From Motacilla alba alba (Eukaryota; Chordata; Aves; Passeriformes; Motacillidae): a DNA stretch of 64,000 nucleotides. The stretch's first letter is position 1, and every line of letters begins with the position of its first letter. Below are positions 25,201 to 38,100 of the stretch, piece after piece. The stretch lies in NCBI RefSeq assembly GCF_015832195.1, contig NC_052031.1:8371850-8435849 (forward strand), given 5' to 3'. Made by a program: the position numbers and the translations under genes. The notes beneath the pieces were generated by a model that worked only from the letters and a program-made list of their open reading frames with translations, did no database searches and was not told the origin of the DNA.

Positions 25201-28200
25201 ACAGAATTGATAGATGTGACATGCTACCAATGACCTTCTGAAGCAACACTTCAGGGCACTCGAAATTATACTGGAGGTCTAAATTGCATCCTTAGTCTGA
25301 ATTCCACATTTAGCATGTAGAAGGTAATCTATATTACATAAATTTATTCTATCATTAAGGAGAGCCGAAGTATCTGTGGCGGAAAAAAAAAAGGGGGAAA
25401 TTTGTATGAGTGCTGAGCATACCTGGAACCCCTTAAATACAGGTACAGATGTATATCCAAAATTCTTCTTTTCTGTAGACACCTTCCTGGGGTTGTACAT
25501 TTGTTCATTTGGTCTTCCCTAGTCTGGCAAACTCTCTCATTCTAAACCCATGCAATTCCTGTGATTAATGCCTGATGCCAAGACCAAGGGAAAAACATTT
25601 CACAGGACTATTTCCCTCTAAAGCACTCAGTCTATGGTGTAGATAAAAGGTACCAGCTGGACAAATTGCTTGTATCTTTCCTTCCAGAAGAGAACACTTT
25701 CTGAAAGTCTTGTAAAAAAGACTTATTCTGATCTAGCTGGTGGTTAAACTGGTTCTGATCTAGTAATTGCTCTTTTAAAATACACTTTCTACAGGACTGT
25801 AGCCTAAATTTAGCAAAGTGAATGTTTTTGTTCAAAGGCCACACTAGTCAACAATTTCCAGTGCTGGAAAATATTATAAAAATTACTGGGAACAGCAGGC
25901 TGTCTGTTTTTTTCCAAAAGCATTAGAAATTACCAGCTCTGAAATGAGACCCAGGCTCCCGGCTAGCCTGGAAATGGAATAAGAACCACCTATTTCTTCA
26001 ATAGAGTTCTCGAATTATTTCTGGCTTCTGGTTGGAAACATAATTAATTTTCCTTTCATTTTTATGTTCTTGAAAGTTTTTTTGATTAAAACAGGGAGAT
26101 GACATGACAGGAGAATGCCAACTTGGTGCTGCTTGTTTCTTGAGAGCAAGAAAACCAGTTCCCTGATGGAGACCTCATGGAAAAGTTCTGTAAGTCTGAG
26201 GGGAGGGATGGGCTGAAGGGGAGAGGGAGATGGGAGAACAGGAAGAGAAAAAGGGAGATTAGTAAAAGAGAAAGCTGAAAACAGAAAGCTGCAAATAGAA
26301 ACTGATTTTTTGGGGGGTTGCTGCTTCCAGGATTTTGTCCTGACAGGGAGGACTTGCTCCTTTTATGAAAGGAGTAAGTTTGGGAAAGCAAGTAGAGGCA
26401 GAAATGGTTTCTGGCCTAACCTTTCACAACAGCTTGGCTGAGCTGTAGACAATTTTACAGTGGAGATGAAACAAGTTTGGAGACAGGCTTGAGCATGGAG
26501 TAGGGGTGAACTCCAAAAGCCTCCGATTTTTAAAGAAAAACAAGTGGTTGTGTAAGGTTTTAAAGAGCATCTGAATTAGAGACTTTGGCTATGCTAATAT
26601 GATTTGCAGATATACAAAGTGCCTTTGCTGTGAGCTGATAACCAATGTTTTTCAGAAATGAAGGTGAAAATCTTTCAGTGAAAGATTATCAGATTCATCT
26701 CTGTACAAATAGCAACTGTTATCTATCTCAGAGGCTTTAAGTAAATGTTAATATTTGCATAATTGCAGACAAACATTTTTAATGAATAGGAAACTTTGAC
26801 ATGTTCTGAAAAAGCTTCTTAAAAGAAACCAGCTCCAAACTCAAACCAAACAGCAGAAAAACCAACTAAAATCCTGCATGGGAAGCATTTCATTTTAGTT
26901 TATTCCATCCTCGATTAGTTTAAAGGAAAATATTTCATTATAGAAACATGGTTTAAGAATAAATCTCTGTTCAAGTCAGCACTGGAGTAGTTACTTACTT
27001 TCCATTGGCACCTGTGGGACCTAAGCACATGATTCATATTAGACAGATGCTTAAGTGCTTCCCTGAATAGGACTGTGACACAGTGACCCAGCCCCAAAAG
27101 TGTATTAATGTGTAATAGGCAGTCTCTATAATATGCCAGTAAACCAGAAATAAAATGGCTGCTTGTGCCAAAATCATCTCATGATATGTAGCTTACAGAA
27201 TGGTACGTTGTAGGTTTACTACTGTAATTCATTTTTATCACTGCAGTTCGGCTGACTTCCTGACAGAAAAGGTAAACAGGACAGAAGAATCAGCGCTCCA
27301 TGATTCCTCTGTACCTAAAGAGATTTATTCTCAAATAAGCTTAGGGACATTCCTTCTGCATTCTGATAGACAGCAAGCAGATTGAAGAAAGGCCATGCTA
27401 TTCCTTGGGCTCTCAAACAGTAGAGAAATAAAAGGATTCCTAAAACACAGATTGTAACTTTGTCAGCACTCAACGGAAAATCCTCAAATGTAAGTGAAAA
27501 GCAGAAACACAGTGGAAGAATAAATTCATTCAGAAACTCCTCAGTTCACTAGTTTAGAAATACCCTCCCATATGACTGCTAAGATAAGACATATTTTAAG
27601 ATTTTTTTCCTTATTTTTATAAATTTATTTTGTAGGTGCTTCCAGTTCTGTGATTAAGTATCTTACTCTTTTGCTTAGCTGGAATACAATTTGTCTTCCT
27701 ATTAAGTCCAGAGTTCAAAGTGATTAGATAAATCTGGGGGAGTGCCTAACACATGTTCAAGCAAAAAACCCAAATAAATCAGTGTTGCAAGTAAGTTCAT
27801 TGCAGGGTCTATATTTTGAGAGGAATTAGGGTATTGAAAGCAATGGTATGCTCTTGATAAATTCCAATGCTTGGATCAAGGTCTGAGGGAAACAAGAATT
27901 GCTCCTAGATGGTAATAGACAATTCATGACTTAAAATTACACTGTCCAGGGAAATAAACCCTGAACTGCTCATTGCATTGAGAAGTGCTGCAGCTGGAAG
28001 ACTGTAGGATGGAAAAAACCCAGACAACTGGAGCTGGAGAAGTGACAATATGTAGGTGAAGATGTGCAGGTCATGAATTCAACAAGGTGAAGTCCATCCT
28101 GTGATGCAAGACCTCTTGGTGCCTGAGTCCCAAGAATGGCAACATCTGCACTGAGGAACAAAAAAGCCCCAACTGGGAATTTCAAAAGTTTAGTGTTGAA

Positions 28201-31200
28201 GAGGATTTAAACAGCAACGTTTAAATTACTGTGTTTAGATTGATTACCCCAGTTTCTGAATTGAACCTGAATTTTGGTACAATGACTGAACTGTATTCTA
28301 ACTGATGAAAAATACATGACTGTTTCCCATGCTGCTGCCAGGCAGTCACTGTTCACATTGCATTAATACTTCATTAATACTTGCTACTTTTTCTAAATGG
28401 ACTACAACATGCATTTGGTCTGACCCAACTGGTTTTTTTTTTTAATGGAAAATTATTCTATTTTATATATTACTAAGATGGGCCTGCAGGCAAGCTTTCT
28501 AAATCCTCTTATCTTCATTGAAATTGCCCCAAAGAAATGGAAGAAGTGAGCTTGATTCCCACCTTACTCAATCCAGCCCTAGAGACTTGGGGTGATTACC
28601 TTCTCTCAGAGGACTTAGAGAGAAATCAACTGCTTTTAATTCCTGGGTTGATACAGATCTGAAATAATCACCCACCTCTCTCTTTTTTATCTTCAAAAGA
28701 ATAAACAGAATTGCACAAAACCATTTAAATGAGCTTAAAGTGCAATGTGTTAAAATACTTCCCACTAAAGTCTTATTGAGGAAAAACTGTTCTGTAATTC
28801 CAACATGTCCAAATCCAGTATGCAGTAAGCATGCGTGTTCTGTTTTCACAAAAAAAAGTCCTGATAGGAAATATCAAAAGAGAATACAAGAATTCTCTAA
28901 AAAAACCCTTACAAATTCTCTAGTTTGATTGCAGTCGTATTTGAGTGCCTAAAGCACTGTGTTGCTTTGTGAATCAAAGGTTATTTTTATTTTTAGATAT
29001 TCTTTCAGCCACTGATGGAATTTCTAATCAACAGGAACATTTTAATCTTTTGTTATCTTGTATAAATTGTTTAAAAAACTCCTGTTTACATTGAGGGGGC
29101 ACAGAGGAAAATTTCACATATTGCAGAAGTAGGTTGTGAATGTCCACGATGTCTCATTTTAAATGTAATTTAAGGGTTTCTAGTATAATGTGGGATTGAA
29201 GATGCTTTGCATAAAAAAAAAAAAAAAGGGCAAATCAGTAAATAACACCCATTGTCTCAGTACATTTACTTAGAAATGCAGATCTGCTCGACAAGGTAGT
29301 GTCCCAGACTCATTATCTGTGTCTGAAAGTAGGAGAAAAGGAGGGAAGTTTGCTCCTTTCGTACTTCATTTGGTCTTGCTTTGTCTTTCTTCATAAGCCA
29401 AGCTAAATATCAAGTGTATAAAAACCACTTGGAAGTGGAAAAAACAACAAAATACCACAATGCATTTCTTGACAAGGGTGCTTCTCCCAAAGCAGAACTC
29501 TTTTGGAATATGGTGTTGGCACTCCAAGCCTGTATCCAGGCAGGGACTCTGAGCTGGGTGATAAGACACTTCCTCCAGTCCAGACTTTTTCTCTTCCAAT
29601 CTGTCAGATGTTATTTGTCCATTTCCCTGCATCATTGTGAGTCTTAATCACTGAGGACAATGCTGGTATAATCATCAGCGGAGAAAGGTTAAGGGTCTTA
29701 ATGTGCCCCAAGCACTATAAAAGCCTCAGAGAAGAGGTTCAGTGACTGAACAATATTATCTTAAAGGATAAAAATGCTTTTTTTCTCCTTAATGTATACA
29801 ACTAGATGTGCTTTTTTTTTTACTAGACTGAGCAGAAGTGACTATAAAGGTCACTGATAATACTCTGTATTTATAGAACCGTTTAGAAATATTCCTATCT
29901 CTTCCCATCACTGTGGAGGAGTTTTACAATCCTTTCTTTTCATCAGGTTGGCCATTGACACAATTTTTTTTACAAAGTTTTTGGAACATGGGTAGAACTT
30001 GGAACAATAGTCAGGAATTTGGATGTACATGTTTAGGCTGTTACAAATTCTTCAGAATTATTAAAACCTTTACCTACTCAGGGACTTCAGTGAGACTTTC
30101 ACAGTTCCATATATATAAATTAGCTGATATAGATAAAAGATTTCTAAGATTGAGCAGCTTCGAGAACTTACTGCCCTCTGTCTAATTATCAAAGCAATCA
30201 TCACCTACCTAGCTGATATTTTAGGTTCTAGGTTTAGCAGCATTGGCATCTCACACTCTCCTTGTGTCCCTCTTTTAAGGCAGTGAAAATCAGGTGGCCC
30301 ACTACTGTTTTAGCAGCCATTTTAATGGGTCACAGAACTTTTTTCTCTGAAGTGCCAATTTTGATACAGGAATGCACATCCTAAATTAAATAGTTCCAGT
30401 AAAAGGATCAGTGCAGCCAACTTGGCTTCACATTGATGTACGTTGGCCTAGCACACTGAGTAAATCCTCAGGAGGATGGTGTTAAGATACCAGAGATACT
30501 CTACCATTGACATCCAAAGAACTTCCAGAAAGTAGTCATACATTTCTGTTTCACCATAGGCACATCTGAGGTAGAGAAGGGCTCAAGTCTGAGTCATGTG
30601 GTTCTGGAGGCCTGTGAAGCTTTTGTATACATTGTGTATAGAAGGGATATTTCAGGCTCTGGGATGTCCATTTGGCACTTCTTCAAGAATGTGAAAAGCA
30701 GGCTTAAATGAAAAATTCAAAGTTCTGTAATAGCTGATTCTTCCACATAATAAGAGACAAAAGACTTCTTTACTGAAAGCAAAAACTTTTGTCCAATAAA
30801 ATAATTCTAAAATAAACAAAATCTCTTTTTTTTTTTTTTCATGATGTGATCAAGTACATTTGTCATGGGTAAAGTGCATGCTTTTAACACTGTGTTGGTC
30901 ACAAGATTTGTACATTGCAAAGGCCCTGTAAAAGCTCAGAAAAAGCTTTAAAAACAGATCCTTGCTCACTGTAACTAGAGCATGGAACAAACTGATATCT
31001 GATCAGTGAGCTAACAAATGACCCATTACAGAGGTTATTTAAATGTTTGGAATAAAAATGGTAATGCCTCTTTAGGTACTTCCAATGGCAACACAGGGGT
31101 TTGAATTCTCTGTTGTAACAACAAAATGCTATACAATTTAATGAGAAGAGCCTGAACTATTAAACCCTACAAACGTCACATTAATTGAAATCTATGTGTA

Positions 31201-31715
31201 AGCCATTTAACTGCAACTTGTTTTTTTAAAATCTGGAAGTTGATTTTTCCTCTTTTGTGGTTAGAGTCTATCATTATCTAAATGTTTACACAATAACATT
31301 GATACAGTTTCTCATTTTTGAGTGAATGTATAACCTACTTTTTGCACATCGTGATGGCTATCACATTTCTGTATTTTTGTTTACCTTTCGCTTAGTATTT
31401 TTAAATATTAAGCACTGGTAACATAGTCACTAGCAGTAGAACATTGCCTCCATGCACAATCTTAGGGGTATGGCTCTGCACCACAAATCCACCCACAGTA
31501 AAATCAGTAAAATTAATATTCTGTGCCTTATTTTTTTTAAAAACCAGTGGTTTTAGGAAGTATCAAATGTGAAGGGCTTTCTTTAGAGCTGAGAGACCCT
31601 GAATTCCAGGCTGGAGGTGAGAAGGTTTACTTTGTTCACCTCACATACATAGTGGGATTTTGTAGGTGCTATAGTCCTGACTCCCTCTGTGCAGTGACAG
31701 GTCCAGAAGATGACT
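22251..31715. other. Gene-poor AT-rich stretch
   Basis: No gene or recognised transposon was found in 9.5 kb. Simple features are a 22-bp-period direct repeat at 22451-22487, a purine-rich tract around 26190-26290, a doubled 'cattaatactt' near 28362-28383, and A or T runs near 28433, 29213-29228 and 30827-30839. Open frames reach about 107 codons at most (24318-24641 minus), without recognisable content. Confidence 0.55.
22451..22487. repeat. 15-bp direct repeat
   Basis: The 15-mer atgagctcaaatatg occurs at 22451-22465 and again, exactly, at 22473-22487. It lies just downstream of the microsatellite and looks like a local duplication. Confidence 0.7.
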
Positions 31716-31774
31716 CATTACAATATCATCCAAGTCACCCAAGTGACCCAAGTCACCCATTACAATATCATCCA
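31716..31774. repeat. Nested mini-repeat: 3 x 9 bp between two 17-bp direct repeats
   Basis: The 17-mer cattacaatatcatcca occurs at 31716-31732 and 31758-31774. Between them the 9-mer aagtcaccc is repeated three times (31732-31740, 31741-31749 with one change, 31750-31758). The array and its flanks abut with one-base overlaps. Confidence 0.85.
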
Positions 31775-33323
31775 TTGAGTACAGTCTGTTACACATAAAG
31801 GGAGTTGAATAATGCTGCAAGTGTCTTTAAAACATAAAGGAAAGCATTTTTAAATGATAGTTCTCTGAGTGTGGAGGCTCTGGAAAGCTTCAATTAATTT
31901 ACTTTGTTATGAAATATTTTCTGTTCACAGAGAAATGTGTAGGGTTAATGAATACTGACACCTGAAAGTCTTGGAGATCTAAGTATTGGAAACACATCCT
32001 CTTACTGTACATCCCTAGAGCCAACCAATGCCCCTTATCAGTCACTGGATAAGCAGCTCCACTGTCTAGGACTTGTTTTCCTTAAAGAAAGATTGTTTCA
32101 TATGGTCCTCAGAAATCTAGCACAGCAAGCCAAGCTAATAGCTTTGTGCTTCATTTGCCTGAAACAATTATTTTGGTCTTTTCACTTGGAGAATTTTTTT
32201 TACTCAGTGGTGATGACTAGAGTTTGGCTGACTTTTTTCTGTCTGGTCACTCTAAAGTTTTGTTATCTGGTACATGGATAAAATTCCATACAAACCAATC
32301 TAAGGTAAACAAAACAAAACTAAACTTTAGAAAAATGGAAACAAACAAAAGGGAATTGGAGAAGTGCTCCATGGGATGTACAGCATCTGCAGGCTTGCTA
32401 TGCTGAGCATTTCAGATAAAGAGCTGAGAACTTTAGCCAATTCCTTCTCCTCTCATCTATAATTTCCTGTTCATTTTTGTCATGGGCATAAACCCATCTG
32501 CTGCAATAACACACACAGAAAATTATTTTTATAAAGCTGAAATTGTTGTGGTAAACAACACTTTTACTTCATGCAAGTAGAAAAACTCAGAGCAGTTTTA
32601 CAGTACCATAACTAGAAAGAGTTCTTTAGCAGAAAACTTTGCTTTGTAACTAGAATGTGTAAGGGAATAAGTGATGGAGCTTCAGCAAAGCAAAGAATGT
32701 TCATAGCAAACATCTGGCTCTACAGTAGGTTTATAGCTAATATAGAATAATTTAAACTTAAGTCACATTCTCTTTTGTGATTAGATAAAGTGATTCCAGA
32801 GCATTCTGGCTTGTAGCCATTAAGACTACTAAATCCTGAGCAAAGGTTCATGTTTTTAGATCTCTCTTTCCACTGGTGATGGACATTTCAGGGAAAGTAT
32901 TAAAAAGTATTCTTCATCACATTAGAGACAAGCAAGACAATATTCCCTTTCATTCCTTTCCTGATCTCATTTTTTTCTTGGGTTAAATTCATAGCCCTGT
33001 GTATGAGATCTACCACCTATCAATGTTTGCCATTTCTTATGGGCAATCTGTCAGCTTTCATCTGCCCCATTTTACCACCATTCATTTTTAATTAGAATGT
33101 TGAATGATTATCTTGATATTATCCTTTTACTTTAGCACCTTAAAAGTCATCGTATTACTTATATCGAGCTGAAAAACTGGAGAAGAAAATATATACCAGA
33201 ACAAGAAGAAATTAGTTTAAAAGAGACTAATAGATAGATATTCTGAATAGAAATCACAGAAGTTTTCTCACTGTTACTTCCATGACCTAAACCAGGATAA
33301 TGTTGTTCTATACAACCTCAAAT

Positions 33324-33368
33324 TAAAAAAAAAAAAAAAAACAAACCAAAAAAAAAACAAACAAAAAC
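33324..33368. repeat. A-rich low-complexity run
   Basis: A run of A about 18 long followed by caaac and further A-runs. No source element was recognised upstream, so it cannot be assigned as a retroposon tail. Confidence 0.75.
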
Positions 33369-33775
33369 TTTGAATTTAAAAATTGGGAGGAAACAAAAAC
33401 TGTTTACAACTAGGCAGTTAGCAATTTGTAGGTCTCAGGTCTAAATCTAGATGCCTAAATTTAGGAGACTATGATGTAAATATCTTCAGGTCTGTGACAG
33501 ACGTTGTTCTCTCTCTCATAGAAGTCATTGGAAACCTAGCAAAGGATTTAGTCTGGTTTGATGTCTGGTGGCATTTCAGGCTCCTTGTGGCAGCTGCTTG
33601 GCCTCTCCCTGACAATTGAGAAGGATGTAGCTCCCCTGTAAATCTTTTGTTGTATCTCCCAGTCCTGTGAAAATCTCAGACTCCCTACAGCACTTCAACT
33701 GGTGTCAGACACCTACATTTAGATAATTGAATACAGTAAAAGGTAGAGATCACAGCAGGCCAAAAGTCAGGTTGC

Positions 33776-33805
33776 CTAATCTAATCTAATCTAATCTAAA
33801 CTAAT
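33776..33805. repeat. (CTAAT)6 pentanucleotide microsatellite
   Basis: Six consecutive 5-bp units, the fifth carrying one substitution (ctaaa). It is a short slippage array. Confidence 0.9.
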
Positions 33806-36800
33806 CCCATTTGAAATATTTCATAGAATCTCAGCCAGGCTCCAGTTGTCACTGTCACACATCTCCCCATTGTTCTGTATCATCTGATAAGCAGCATGTC
33901 TTGTGTGCCAGGAGATGCATATACATCATGCAAATGGGTCATGCCATAGATGTCTGCTCTCAGAGGAGCTGAATGGCTTTTCCACGTGCTGTCAATGGTA
34001 TTCTACCAAAATCTCTGTTGATAATGATGAGATCTTAGACACCTACTGAACATATAAAAGTCTGCATATGTGTTCCTGAATTTAGACACATTTTATACAA
34101 CCATAATCTGCACTACATTAAATGTTATTTATGCCAGTCTTTGATAGCTCTAAATAGCCCTGCACAGGGACAGGGTTTCCACCTTCTCTTGTTCAAATAC
34201 ACAGATGCAGGAGAACATCTGGGAGTGTATCCATGCCAGTCAGCAGTGGACAGTGGTAGCTGGTAGCACTCCACGCTCACACCCTTGAGACCAGCTGACC
34301 CATGGTTTGGCTTTGTGCTCCACAGACAGAAAACATCCCTGAAGGTGCTCAGTTCAAAAGTGCTGTATTTTGCTGCCTAAAGACTTGTTAGACAGCAGTT
34401 CCAAATGGAATGCTGTCCATGATGGGAGTCTGGTCTTAGTCTGATGGAAGTAATAGCAGGTGTGGAGAGATCCCTTTGGAAACAAAATGGGCCAGCGCAA
34501 TTTTTGTGTTAATGCAACATGTGTTCTTAGTTTCATTTGCATGAAACCTTTTCTGTCCATGTGCATTTATGCAACTGAAGAGAAAAGCTAACATTATATA
34601 AAAGAGCACAATGCAACTTTTGGAAAGCAAAGCGTGTGTTTGGGAGACAACTGTTCACATCAAGGCCCAGTTGGATTTTTTTTTAATATGAAGGCAACTC
34701 AGTAAAACCAATGAACAATCTTGTTGTAACTGAACAAGATTTATTCCTTGCTGTCTCAAGTTTACAGCTGCATGGGGTGCTTATAAGGGTCAGGATTCTG
34801 TCCTTTTTTTTTACCCTATTCCCCAAAATCTCAGCATTCAATCAGCAAGGTCACAGAATCCTTTGGGGGAAAAATACAGAAATTGGCCAAGAATTTGTTC
34901 TAGCTCCTCTGGTTTTTGTTTTATATTTAGGAACTACAAGCTTTCTTAGAGCAACATGAGCACAGTGTTTTTACTTTCTGTCACTGAGAGATTTTTGAAA
35001 ATGTTTGATGTGATTTGAGTTTACTCTGTGCCTCTTTCTGTCTGCCTTGAAATAGTGCTTGATATTTCCAATGTATGTACTTCTGGTGTTTGAAAACTGA
35101 ATGGTAATAAACACAAACAAACAAAAAAAACCACCCAAAAAACCTACAAGCCAACAGTAGAACACAGAGAGAAGGAAAACAAAGCATGGAGGAACTGTGT
35201 TGGAATATAATGGTGAAGATGGGAACTACATTAACAACTCTGAGGAGAAACCTTGAATCTTGTTCAATTTGGATTTTTCTCGGGAATGTTTGGTAACATT
35301 TCTGTTTAAGTTAGCTTGTTGTAACCTGGAAGAAATCACAGCTTTAATAATATTCATCTGTGAAAATCTGAACAAACTAATTATGTTTGGGCATGCCTGG
35401 GCTGAGGTGTTACCCTAATTTAAGGCAACATTTTGTGGCTTAGCAGTGCAATAGTCACAAACCATAAGGAAACATAGAAGAGACTATTAAGTCTCCTCCT
35501 AGCAGGAAGAACTGTGTGTGGTCCTTCATCCTACAAGTACTCTCAGTAAAATGCAGAAATCACTGGAAAATGAAGATGATTAGTGGAGCAAGAGAACTCA
35601 GCACAGTGAATGGCAGCTCACATTTCTGGGTCAGCTGGATCTTACATGTGCCCTTACTAAATTTCATGACTTGTCAAAGCCTTGGAAATTGTAAATTGTG
35701 AATGGAGCATTAATATAGAGTGTCTGGGAAGCAGCCAGTTGCCCATGCAGTTGCTTCCCAAGAAATTAAAGAAGACTTAAAATGTTTTCGGAAGTACTTT
35801 GGGCAAAGAATAACTTCTGATTTTATATAATGCTGGTTTTTATTGCTGTGCATTTCTAAATCCACATTCAAAAAATGGTGTATTTGTCTCCTTGATTGCA
35901 GGAGCACCTAGACAGTTCGCTATAATTTTACCAAGACACTCATTGGGAGATATAATTTGTTTTTATTAGTGGTCCTAGAAACCTAACCTGGCCTATAAAA
36001 CTGTCTAGCTGAAGGATTACACATATATAACTTTATTTACTCTTTTCAACTCTACCTGGCAAACATTTCACAACTGCACACCGTGTTTCATTGGAAAGTA
36101 ATCATTGTACTGCCAATGGCTTAGAAGAGGGTCTCCATCCTCAGTTGTAAATTTACCAATCTTCAGTGAGCAACACTGATTAATCCCAGATGAGTATGTG
36201 ATTCTCAAAAGCTGTGGTCACAGCGTTGCAGACCTGGGATGGAAAACTAGGGGTCACATTTCTGTTTAGGGAGGCACATTCACATCTCTGGCTGTCTTGT
36301 GTTTTGCATACCTTAAAATCAACAACTGAGTTACCTAACCTGGAAGGAATAAAGCAAAACAAAACAATACCCCCACAAAACACTCTGGTGAAATGAGGAA
36401 GATTAAAAACTTGCCAGTATGGCCTTTATATCTGTCATATCTTGCTGACTATTTTGCATTCCTGTGCTATTGCACCAATTTCTAAGTATGAAACTTCCTT
36501 TTCAGTGGTGTGTGTGGTGGGAAGTTATAAATTAGACCTATAGACAAATACAAATCTGAGGAAGAACGTTAGTGTGGATTATTCACAGCAGAAGAAGGAG
36601 CTATCTTTACCAGAGCTGTCAGTGACTCTGCTATCCCACCCAAAATACTAGATAATGATCTATAGGGAAGAAATCTGTACTGGCAACCAGCAGAAGTAGC
36701 ATTAATAGGTCTTTTTTACTTCCATATTTAAAAAAAAAAATCTTTCAACACAAGCATGGTTTAGTGTGTATCTGGGGGCTTAACTGTAATATGTCCCTTT

Positions 36801-37308
36801 CACTCACATTGTGGTAAAACATGTACATCTGAGCACGATCTTTTTTCAACTTGTAGAAGGAAAGTGGCTTAGGAAGCAAAATTCTGTTTTAAGGAGTTAA
36901 ACCTCTGATCACATACTTTGTTCCCACTCTGTATGACACTTTAAGCTGCCTTTTCAGTTTTCCTCTCATTTGAAAATTCTCTTGCAAGTGGGGAGATGGT
37001 GCTCTGGTGATTAAACACAGATTTTAGTGGCCTGCTTTATTAACAATGTCTCTGTTTCTGCCAAATGCTGTTGTTGCTTCAGGATTCTCTGGTGTGTACC
37101 AAGAGCTGGCACATCTTCCTGCATTTGTTCTGGCACTTTTCAGTCCCCACAGTGCAGCAGCACAGGCACTGGAGCAATAATCCAGCAAAACGCCCCAGGG
37201 ACAGAAATGCCAACCAAGCAAAGCCTGACTTGAGTAATGCAGCCAGTATACTTGAACTGTCCTGGAAAGTAGGAACTGGAGTAATGGAATTTAATTTTAC
37301 AGAAGATT

Positions 37309-37345
37309 AAAAAAAAAAAAAAAAAAAAGAAGAAGAAAAAAAAAA
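37309..37345 (+). repeat. Poly-A / A-rich run
   Basis: Twenty A in a row followed by gaagaag and another A-run. It marks the left edge of a stretch of visibly higher GC content (37346-38100). It could be a retroposon tail on the plus strand or plain slippage. Confidence 0.8.
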
Positions 37346-38100
37346 GGTTTGAAATGAGATCTGTTTTAAAGCCATTGTGAGCCTGAGCAGGGAGCAGTGC
37401 ATAGCTGCTTCCAGGGCAGGGCAGGAACCAAAGTGGTCCACATTTTCCCTGAGAGCATGAAAATGATTGATGGCATCTTTCTTACAGGCATTGATTGCTT
37501 TCTGCTTAGTTCTGGCTAGTAGAGATGAGAGCTGCCTGCCATCCATTCCCACCCACCTGGTGATGAGGAAGGCAAATTTTGACCTTCCTTCATCACAAAG
37601 CCTGAACACCTTCCAAAAATGCAGTTGTCCCCATGAAGGACACTGACCTCTGTCCTCCTGCAGGAGAGCAGCAGGGGTCTGTGCCCATCAAATGTGAGGC
37701 AGGAGCAACAGGCTCGGGGATACAAACTCAGGTGTAAATCTGAAAATGGAACAGCTCCATGACCAAGCACCCAAATTTGCCCAAAACACTCCAGAACAGC
37801 AGAGCGGGAAGAGCCATGGAGCAGCAGGCTGTGATTTGAAGCTGTAGTTTTCCATGTGGAACCTGAGGTCTGGGCTGTGATCTGCAGTGTAATGGGGAAA
37901 TCTCCAACCTGCAAGGTGCCTCAACCCAGAGATGTCCCTGTCACAGAGAACACACACCTGGGTGTACTGAAAGCAGCTTTGTTAAGCCAGCTTGGCCTCA
38001 TTCTCCTGGAGAGACCAAACATGTTCCAGCTCTGCTCTCACCCTAATCCTGGACTTGCAGAGAAGCTGCAGTGAGCTCAATTTTCCCTACCTGCAGTATG
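37346..38100. other. Unassigned stretch of higher GC content
   Basis: This 750-bp block is less AT-rich than its surroundings and has sizeable overlapping open frames on both strands (the longest is 132 codons, minus, 37516-37914). None contains a recognisable domain, and openness in several frames at once is expected from base composition alone. It may be an old, unrecognised repeat or a regulatory region. Confidence 0.35.

Larger units (their letters stand above)
31775..37308. other. Gene-poor AT-rich stretch
   Basis: No gene or recognised transposon in 5.5 kb. It contains an A-rich run near 33324-33368, the CTAAT pentamer array at 33776-33805, and an A/C-rich run near 35112-35145. Short open frames are at chance density. 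Confidence 0.55.

Noticed and set aside
37516..37914. The 132-codon minus-strand open frame
   Set aside because: No domain or splice context; neighbouring frames on both strands are also open, as expected from higher GC content.
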